Shown here one piece after another: positions 58,492 through 64,000 of a stretch of 64,000 nt of DNA. The DNA comes from Mycobacterium neglectum (GTDB taxonomy: Bacteria > Actinomycetota > Actinomycetes > Mycobacteriales > Mycobacteriaceae), in the NCBI RefSeq assembly GCF_002591975.1, contig NZ_NVQE01000024.1:1-64000 (forward strand). The letters are read 5' to 3'. The translations under genes and the position numbers were made by a program. The notes under the pieces were generated by a model that saw only the letters and a program-made list of their open reading frames with translations, was not told the origin of the DNA and made no database searches. Each line of letters starts with the position of its first letter. The first letter of the stretch is position 1.

Positions 58492-60041
58492 CGATGATGT
58501 ATCCCGGTTGGTACGGGGCCCCGCCGCAGCCCGTTGCGCCTCCGCCGTTGGGGCCGATGCCACCGCGGCAGGGCGAGGCGGGCTGGACGGTGTGGCCGCG
58601 GCGGATCTGGCCGATCGACCCGCTGGCCGTTGCGCCCCGACGGATGCTGTTCGCCGCAGCCATCGCGGGCGCGGTCGGAACCGCGCTGTGGCGACCGACT
58701 GTGCTGAGCGTCGGCTACCTCATGGTCGGGCTGATGGTGTTCGGCGTCGTGTATGGCACAGCGGACCGACGCCCGACCCGTGCCGAATGGACCGGAATCG
58801 GGTTGACCCTCGCGCTGCTCTCGGTGTCCGCGATGCTGGCCGCAGAGTGGGTCGGCGGTCTTTGTCTCATCGCGGCCTGGGTGGTCGGCTGGTGTACGTT
58901 CGCCGGCGGTCACACCTGGACCGCGGTGTTGTCCGGCCCGTTTCTGCCGTGGCTGTTGCCGGGGCGGGTGCGGGGATGGGTAGGCCGCGCACTTCACGGA
59001 GCCGCGCCAAGTCGTATGGCGGTTCCCAAGCTCGGACGGCTCGCCGTCGTCATCGGCGTCACGGTGGCTCTTGCGCTGGTGTTCGGTGGGCTGTTCGCCG
59101 CGGCCGACCCCGCGTTCGCTCGCCTGGTCGACAATCTGGTGCCTGAATTCGATGGCGGCGACATCATTGCGCGGCTCGTGGTCGCGGGCATCGTGGTGGC
59201 CTTCATATTGGGCGGCGGCTACCTGATCCGATTCACGCCGCGGCTCGATAACATGGCTCCCGCGCCGATGAAGCCGGTGCCGCGGTGGGAATGGGCGCTG
59301 CCGCTCGGGGTGCTCGACGTGTTGTTCATCGCCTTTGTCGCGGTCCAGGCGAGAATTCTGTTCGGTGGGCACACGCATGTGCTGGAAACCGAGGGTCTGA
59401 CGTACGCCGAGTACGCGCGGCAGGGCTTCTGGCAACTGCTGTGGGTTTCTGGCCTGACGATGCTGGTATTGACCGGCGTCATCCGGGTGGCGGGGCGGGC
59501 GACCGCGGCCGATCGCCGACTGCTGCGGGTGCTCGTCGGAATTCTTTGCGCCACATCGGTTGTGGTGGTGATTTCGGCGATCCACCGCATGTGGGTGTAC
59601 CAACAGGCATACGGGTTCAGCACGGAACGGTTGATGGTGATCACCATCGAGGTATGGCTGGGTGCGGTGTTCCTACTGGTCGCCGCCGCCGGAATCCGGA
59701 TGAGCGCCCGGTGGCTGCCGCGGGCCGTGCTGGTGGCCGGCGTGCTGGCGCTCCTCGGCCTGGCCGCCCTCAATCCCGAGCGCCTGATCGCCGATCGCAA
59801 CATCGACCGTTTCGAACAGACCGGACAACTCGACGCGGAGTACCTGTCGAGACTTTCCGCGGACATCGACCCCGCGCTGCATCGACTGCCCGACCGGATT
59901 CGGGCCTGCGTGACGGCCCCGGCCTCCGACCGCGACCCCTGGTATCTGTTCAACCTGTCGCGGTCCCGTGCCGATCGCGCCGTCGACGGCTCGCTATCGG
60001 ATTTTTGTACCGCCTTCGGCCGCGACGAATACAGCAGGTAG
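58488..60041 (+). CDS. Polytopic membrane protein, DUF4153/DUF4173-like
   Basis: This is a 517-residue protein with a Pro-rich cytosolic N-terminus (about 1-50), roughly eleven transmembrane helices, and a soluble C-terminal tail (about 460-517) with two cysteines. The segment LTYAEYARQGFWQLLWVSGLT is characteristic of DUF4173 proteins (broken here as LTYAEYARQGFWQLL). The function is unknown. It overlaps the kinase stop by four bases, so kinase and membrane protein are made together and may act as signal sensor or output. Confidence 0.8.
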   Translation: MTMMYPGWYGAPPQPVAPPPLGPMPPRQGEAGWTVWPRRIWPIDPLAVAPRRMLFAAAIAGAVGTALWRPTVLSVGYLMVGLMVFGVVYGTADRRPTRAEWTGIGLTLALLSVSAMLAAEWVGGLCLIAAWVVGWCTFAGGHTWTAVLSGPFLPWLLPGRVRGWVGRALHGAAPSRMAVPKLGRLAVVIGVTVALALVFGGLFAAADPAFARLVDNLVPEFDGGDIIARLVVAGIVVAFILGGGYLIRFTPRLDNMAPAPMKPVPRWEWALPLGVLDVLFIAFVAVQARILFGGHTHVLETEGLTYAEYARQGFWQLLWVSGLTMLVLTGVIRVAGRATAADRRLLRVLVGILCATSVVVVISAIHRMWVYQQAYGFSTERLMVITIEVWLGAVFLLVAAAGIRMSARWLPRAVLVAGVLALLGLAALNPERLIADRNIDRFEQTGQLDAEYLSRLSADIDPALHRLPDRIRACVTAPASDRDPWYLFNLSRSRADRAVDGSLSDFCTAFGRDEYSR

Positions 60042-60077
60042 CGCCCGCACCGACGCGCGAACACCCGATAGTGACCT

Positions 60078-60091
60078 AGCAAGTGCTTGGT
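60078..60091 (+). promoter_or_regulatory. KstR2 box upstream of kstR2
   Basis: AGCAAGTGCTTGGT is identical to the box at 54763 and lies 15 bp before the kstR2 ATG. A -10-like TAAGCT (60095-60100) lies between box and ATG, so a leaderless transcript repressed by its own product is predicted. Confidence 0.95.
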
Positions 60092-60106
60092 TGGTAAGCT
60101 GTCGGG

Positions 60107-60715
60107 ATGGTGGAGGAACCGGCCGCCCCTACGGTGAGCAGGCGTGACGAGCTTCTCGAGCTCGCCGCGGCGATGTTCGCCGAACGCGGGCTGCGGGCCA
60201 CGACCGTGCGCGACATCGCGGACTCGGCCGGAATCCTGTCCGGCAGTCTCTACCACCACTTCTCCTCCAAGGAGGAGATGGTCGACGAGGTGTTGCGCGG
60301 ATTCCTCGACTGGCTCTTCGAACGCTACGAGCAGATCGTCGCGACCGAACCGAATCCGCTGGAACGGCTCAAGGGCCTGTTCATGGCGTCGTTCGAAGCG
60401 ATCGAGGACCGGCACGCGCAGGTCGTCATATACCAGGACGAGGCGAAGCGACTCGCGAGCCAGGAGCGCTTCTCCTATGTGGAAAAACGCAATCGAGAGC
60501 AGCGAAAGATGTGGCTAGCTCTGCTCGATCAGGGTGTCGAGGAGGGGTACTTCCGTCCCGATATCGACGTCGATCTGGTCTACCGGTTCATCCGCGACAC
60601 CACCTGGGTTTCGGTCCGGTGGTATCAGCCAGGCGGACCGCTCACGGCCGAAGAGGTCGGCCGACAGTACCTAGCCATCGTTCTTGGCGGCATCACCAAA
60701 GAAGGAGTCGAGTAA
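60107..60715 (+). CDS. kstR2: TetR-family regulator KstR2
   Basis: This is a 202-residue TetR repressor. The helix-turn-helix is VRDIADSAGILSGSLYHHFSSKEEM, with its recognition helix SGSLYHHF. The C-terminal ligand pocket binds HIP-CoA, which relieves repression of the lower cholesterol pathway. It corresponds to Rv3557c. ATG 60107 sits at the predicted transcription start. Its TAA overlaps the fadA6 ATG by one base, so regulator and thiolase are cotranscribed. Confidence 0.95.
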   Translation: MVEEPAAPTVSRRDELLELAAAMFAERGLRATTVRDIADSAGILSGSLYHHFSSKEEMVDEVLRGFLDWLFERYEQIVATEPNPLERLKGLFMASFEAIEDRHAQVVIYQDEAKRLASQERFSYVEKRNREQRKMWLALLDQGVEEGYFRPDIDVDLVYRFIRDTTWVSVRWYQPGGPLTAEEVGRQYLAIVLGGITKEGVE

Positions 60716-61863
60716 TGCCTGAGGCATACGTCATCGAAGCTGTCCGAACTGCTGTCGGCAAGCGCAACGGCGGGCTGTCCGGCGTGCATCCCGTCGATCT
60801 GGGTGCCGCGGGCTGGCGCGGATTGTTCGACCGGACCGACGCCGATCCCGGTGCGGTCGACGACGTGATCGCCGGTTGCGTCGACGCCATCGGGCCTCAG
60901 GCGGGCAACATCGCCAGGCTGTCGTGGCTGGCCGCCGGATTCCCCGAAGAAGTGCCGGGTGTCACCGTTGACCGCCAGTGCGGTTCGAGCCAGCAGGCGA
61001 TTTCCTTTGGCGCACAGGCCATCATGTCCGGTACCGCTGATCTGATCGTGGCGGGCGGCATGCAGAACATGAGCCAAATCCCGATCTCGTCGGCGATGAC
61101 CGTCGCCGAGCAGTTCGGCTTCACCTCGCCGACCAACGAATCCAAGAGCTGGCTGCACCGCTACGGCGATCAGGAGATCTCACAGTTCCGCGGTTCGGAG
61201 CTGATCGCCGAGAAGTGGAATCTCTCCCGCGAAGAGATGGAGGAGTACTCGCTTATCAGCCACCAGCGTGCGCAGGAGGCGATCCGCGCCGGGCACTTCG
61301 AGAACGAGATCATCGGTGTCGACGGATTCGTCATCGACGAAGGTCCGCGTGACACCTCGCTGGAGAAGATGGCGGGTCTCAAGACGCTGGTCGACGGTGG
61401 CCGGCTGACTGCCGCGATGGCCAGCCAGATCTCCGACGGCGCAAGCGCTGTGTTGCTCGCGTCCGAGCAGGCGGTCAAGGACCACGGGCTCAAGCCCCGG
61501 GCACGCATCCACCACATCAGCGCCCGCGGCGCCGACCCGGTGTTCATGCTGACGGGCCCGATCCCCGCCACTCAGTACGCACTGAAAAAGACCGGCCTGT
61601 CGATGGACGACATCGACACCGTCGAGATCAACGAGGCCTTCGCACCCGTCGTCATGGCGTGGATGAAGGAACTCAGGGTCGACCACGCGAAGGTGAACCC
61701 CAGCGGCGGTGCGATCGCGCTCGGACATCCACTCGGTGCTACCGGCGCCAAACTGTTCACCACGATGCTGAACACGTTGGAGCGCACCGGCGGACGCTAC
61801 GGACTGCAAACGATGTGCGAGGGCGGCGGCACCGCCAACGTCACGATCATCGAGCGCCTCTAG
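60715..61863 (+). CDS. fadA6: Thiolase FadA6
   Basis: This is a 382-residue acetyl-CoA acyltransferase with nucleophilic Cys in VDRQCGSSQQA, the NEAFAPVV motif, catalytic His in GGAIALGHPLGATG, and the second Cys in TMCEGGG. FadA6 (Rv3556c) performs a late thiolytic step of HIP-CoA catabolism. It is translationally coupled to kstR2 (TAATG) and overlaps the convergent alcohol dehydrogenase by four bases. Confidence 0.94.
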   Translation: MPEAYVIEAVRTAVGKRNGGLSGVHPVDLGAAGWRGLFDRTDADPGAVDDVIAGCVDAIGPQAGNIARLSWLAAGFPEEVPGVTVDRQCGSSQQAISFGAQAIMSGTADLIVAGGMQNMSQIPISSAMTVAEQFGFTSPTNESKSWLHRYGDQEISQFRGSELIAEKWNLSREEMEEYSLISHQRAQEAIRAGHFENEIIGVDGFVIDEGPRDTSLEKMAGLKTLVDGGRLTAAMASQISDGASAVLLASEQAVKDHGLKPRARIHHISARGADPVFMLTGPIPATQYALKKTGLSMDDIDTVEINEAFAPVVMAWMKELRVDHAKVNPSGGAIALGHPLGATGAKLFTTMLNTLERTGGRYGLQTMCEGGGTANVTIIERL

Positions 61864-62975
61864 TGGTCGTGGATGATCACACCGCGGATGTTGCGACCCG
61901 CGAGCATGTCGTCATACGCCACGTTGATGTCGTTGAGCTTGTACTCGGCGGTCACCGTCTCGTCGAGGAGTAGCTTGCCGTCGCGGTAGAGGTTGAGTAG
62001 CCGCGGGATGTCCGCGCGCGGATTCGCCTCACCATAGAGGCTGCCAAGCAGCCGCTTCTGGAACAGCGTCATCATCGCCATCGGCAGGGTCGGCGTCACG
62101 TCGGCCATCGATGCGATGGCGGTCATCACCACCGCGCCGCCCTTGCGGACGATATCCAGCGCCTCGTTGATCATCGGCCCCTTGAGTAGGCCGACCGTCA
62201 GCAGTGCGGAGTCCGCCATCACGCCGCGGGTGAGTTCTGCGACCAACTCCGTGGCCTCGGGCATCGATGTCACGAAATGGGTGGCGCCGAACTCGAATGC
62301 CTTGTCCCGCTTAGATTCCACGATGTCGACGACGACGATGTGCTCGGCGCCCGCCAGCCGGGCGCCCTGGATCGCGCCGCTGCCGATACCTCCGCAACCG
62401 ATCACGACCACGGTGTCGCCCGGAGTCACGTCGGCGGTGTTGACGGCTGAACCCCATCCCGTCATCACGCCGCAGCCCAGCAGGCACGCGCGAGACAGCG
62501 GCAGGTCGTCGTCGACCTTGACCAAGGAGGTCTCCGAGACGGTGCTGAGTTCGGAGAAACTTCCGACCCCGACCATGACGCCGACGTCCTTCCCCTGCGC
62601 CCGGCGGCGGTAGGTGCCGTCGGCCTGCAGACCCAACAGGATGATCGCGCCCATATCGCACAGGTTCTGATGTCCGCTGGCACACCAGCGGCAGCGGCCA
62701 CACGCCGGCAGGAACGAGGCCACCACATGGTCGCCGACCTTCAGGTCGCGCACGCCGGGGCCGATCTCCTGCACGACACCGGCGCCCTCATGCCCGCCGA
62801 TCGTCGGAAGCGTCACGCCGGCCAGATCGCCGGTCTGGACATGGTGGTCGGAGTGGCACAACCCGGTGGCCTCGAATGCGACGAGGACCTCGCCTTCCTT
62901 CGGTCCGTCGAGGTCGATCTCCTCGACGCTCCACGGCTTGTTGAGCTCCCACAGCACGGCAGCGTTCGTCTTCAT
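61860..62975 (-). CDS. Zinc-dependent (NDMA-type) alcohol dehydrogenase
   Basis: This is a 371-residue medium-chain dehydrogenase. Catalytic zinc ligands are Cys in GLCHSDHH, His in GGHEGAG and Cys in LGCGVMTGW. The structural zinc lobe is CGRCRWCASGHQNLC, and the NAD motif is GCGGIGSGAIQGA. The sequence resembles NDMA-dependent or AdhB-type alcohol dehydrogenases of actinobacteria that keep NAD tightly bound. The alcohol substrate is unknown. It lies convergent to fadA6 and has no obvious KstR2 box. Confidence 0.88.
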   Translation of the reverse strand: MKTNAAVLWELNKPWSVEEIDLDGPKEGEVLVAFEATGLCHSDHHVQTGDLAGVTLPTIGGHEGAGVVQEIGPGVRDLKVGDHVVASFLPACGRCRWCASGHQNLCDMGAIILLGLQADGTYRRRAQGKDVGVMVGVGSFSELSTVSETSLVKVDDDLPLSRACLLGCGVMTGWGSAVNTADVTPGDTVVVIGCGGIGSGAIQGARLAGAEHIVVVDIVESKRDKAFEFGATHFVTSMPEATELVAELTRGVMADSALLTVGLLKGPMINEALDIVRKGGAVVMTAIASMADVTPTLPMAMMTLFQKRLLGSLYGEANPRADIPRLLNLYRDGKLLLDETVTAEYKLNDINVAYDDMLAGRNIRGVIIHDH

Positions 62976-63033
62976 GCGAAAAGAGTTTAGGGAAAGTGGG
63001 ACGCGGATTGGGCTGAATCGAAAGGCTTACTGT

Positions 63034-63783
63034 TTACTGTGCGAGAAGCAGCCCGCCGAGTGCGACGATCCAGCTCGCGAAGCTGCCGACCAAGAAGTAC
63101 TCAGTGACTGTGCTGATGTCGACGTCTACACCGATATGTCCGTTCTCCCGGGCCTTCTGCGCGTTGATCTCCGGGAACCTGATGATGCTCTTCGCCGCAA
63201 CCACGGCGGTGGCGGCCGCGAGTTGACCGGCCAGTCCGAGCCCGAGAATCAGGACGCGCTCCATCGGGCCGAGCAGCCTGCCGCCCTTGAGCCGATCCGA
63301 TGCCTGCGGCTCGCCGGCGGGCTTCACCGCGCCGACGGCGCTGAGAACCAGCCGCACCAACTGGTTTCCGGTCACGAGTTGAAGCAGCACCACCGCGACG
63401 ACCATGAGCAGCCGGTCGGTATCCAGGTTCGCGACGCCCGGCAGGTCGACCCATGCCGACCACCGCGCCACCAGGCCGCCGGCCGGCGACCCGAAGCCGG
63501 ACAACACAATCAGCAGCCCGACTGCCGCCGCGAACACGATCAGCGGTGCCAGCTCGCGGTCGCCGGTCCGCTCTGCCCGTGCACACAACACGACCCAGGC
63601 GACGCTCGCCGCCGCCGCGATCTCCAAGAGCACGATGTCGGGGGCCTGCCACAGTCCTGCCAGCGCGGCACATCCGACGACCACAACCGCTGCAAGGACA
63701 GGCGGTACCCAGGAGCGCTCGGTCAATCGCCGGGCCACGTCGGCGAAGCCCATCGCGATCAGCATCACGGCCAGTGCGCTCAC
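63034..63783 (-). CDS. Multi-pass membrane protein of unknown function
   Basis: This is a 249-residue protein with about six to seven hydrophobic segments and a conserved-looking cytosolic stretch (RLKGGRLLGPMERVLILGLGLAG). GTG 63783 overlaps the stop of the upstream HTH-type gene by four bases, so both are coupled. The GPMERVLI segment is found in membrane proteins paired with SatD-type regulators; the role is unknown. Confidence 0.7.
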   Translation of the reverse strand: MSALAVMLIAMGFADVARRLTERSWVPPVLAAVVVVGCAALAGLWQAPDIVLLEIAAAASVAWVVLCARAERTGDRELAPLIVFAAAVGLLIVLSGFGSPAGGLVARWSAWVDLPGVANLDTDRLLMVVAVVLLQLVTGNQLVRLVLSAVGAVKPAGEPQASDRLKGGRLLGPMERVLILGLGLAGQLAAATAVVAAKSIIRFPEINAQKARENGHIGVDVDISTVTEYFLVGSFASWIVALGGLLLAQ

Positions 63784-64000
63784 GGAACTCCCCGCAGGTA
63801 TTGCGACGCCATGACGATCAAGTCCAATCCGTCGCGCCCGGCCCGTTGCGATACCGCAGAAGCGCTGATGCCCTCGGCGGCGGAGATGTCCTTCTTCGTC
63901 TGATTCCTCAACAAGCCATTCACTATCCGTATCGATCGGTCGTCCAGCGATCCAAGCAGATGGTCCCGACACAACAGCGCGGCGTTGATCGAGTCGGCAT
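63780..64000 (-). CDS. C-terminal part of an HTH protein (SatD-like), cut by window edge
   Basis: The frame is open from the right edge to a stop at 63780, giving the last 73 or so residues of a larger protein. It ends with a helix-turn-helix: IVNGLLRNQTKKDISAAEG, then ISASAVSQRAGRDGL. This resembles the C-terminus of SatD-family proteins. The N-terminus lies outside the window. It is coupled to the membrane protein gene downstream. Confidence 0.6.
   Translation of the reverse strand, partial: ADSINAALLCRDHLLGSLDDRSIRIVNGLLRNQTKKDISAAEGISASAVSQRAGRDGLDLIVMASQYLRGVP

Noticed and set aside
1..64000. tRNA, rRNA, riboswitch or CRISPR loci.
   Set aside because: No convincing cloverleaf, rRNA segment, known riboswitch core or repeat-spacer array was seen. 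The bluB and metal-transport genes have no recognisable cobalamin or metal riboswitch in their short leaders.

Overview
The window reads as chromosomal DNA from a fast-growing mycobacterium (Mycolicibacterium-like). It is GC-rich and uses many GTG starts. Gene order follows, in reverse, the M. tuberculosis block from about Rv3593 (lpqF) to Rv3556c (fadA6), with mycobacterial trademarks (mhuD, carD, kstR/kstR2, the HsaABCD enzymes, lpq lipoproteins, 13E12-type HNH proteins). Ortholog names come from remembered sequence and order, not from a search. The first 28 bases match the Illumina Nextera read-2 transposase adapter at 25 of 28 positions, so base 1 is a contig end and the first gene is cut there.

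Layout. 1-11.9 kb: truncated DUF222/HNH gene, lpqF-mhuD, two regulators or signalling genes, mutY/canB, the disA-radA pair (c-di-AMP synthesis and recombination), lpqE. 12.1-15.5 kb: carD-ispF-cysS-rlmB operon, with ispD missing from its usual place between carD and ispF. 15.5-18.5 kb: SGNH hydrolase, arsB2-type transporter, metallo-hydrolase. 18.6-26.4 kb: a zinc-starvation island, with an Mrf-like CobW protein divergent from zinc-free ribosomal paralogs L28, L33 and S14 plus a canonical CobW GTPase, then pxpA, bluB, a sulfurtransferase and znuABC. Two similar Zur-type dyads govern the two ends. 26.5-29.3 kb: LacI regulator, phosphotransferase-like protein, trehalose-6-phosphate phosphatase. 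29.3-37.6 kb: KstR regulon for cholesterol (kstR, fadE34, kshB, hsaADCB) with three KstR boxes. 37.6-47.4 kb: accessory block with two small hydrolytic or secreted proteins, a relic BlaI gene, an L,D-transpeptidase, a LysR-controlled 3-hydroxybutyrate operon (transporter, dehydrogenase, acetoacetyl-CoA synthetase), a methyltransferase and a LexA-boxed HNH gene. 47.4-61.9 kb: KstR2 regulon for the last two steroid rings (aspB-like gene, fadE33/32/31, fadD3, fadE30, ipdF, kstR2, fadA6) with two near-identical KstR2 boxes, interrupted by a two-component system with a membrane partner. 61.9-64 kb: alcohol dehydrogenase, a membrane protein and a partial HTH protein cut by the window edge.

The metabolic theme is sterol catabolism: KshB feeds electrons for ring opening, HsaAB/HsaC/HsaD degrade rings A/B, and FadD3 with the FadE30-33, IpdF and FadA6 enzymes degrade HIP-CoA. 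The 3-hydroxybutyrate operon supplies acetoacetyl-CoA, which joins the same central thiolytic metabolism. No rRNA, tRNA, CRISPR array, IS element or prophage was seen. No stretch over 300 bases lacks a gene; the longest gaps (11895-12133, 38622-38861) hold promoters and a pseudogene. Most convergent gene pairs overlap by exactly four bases at their stop codons.
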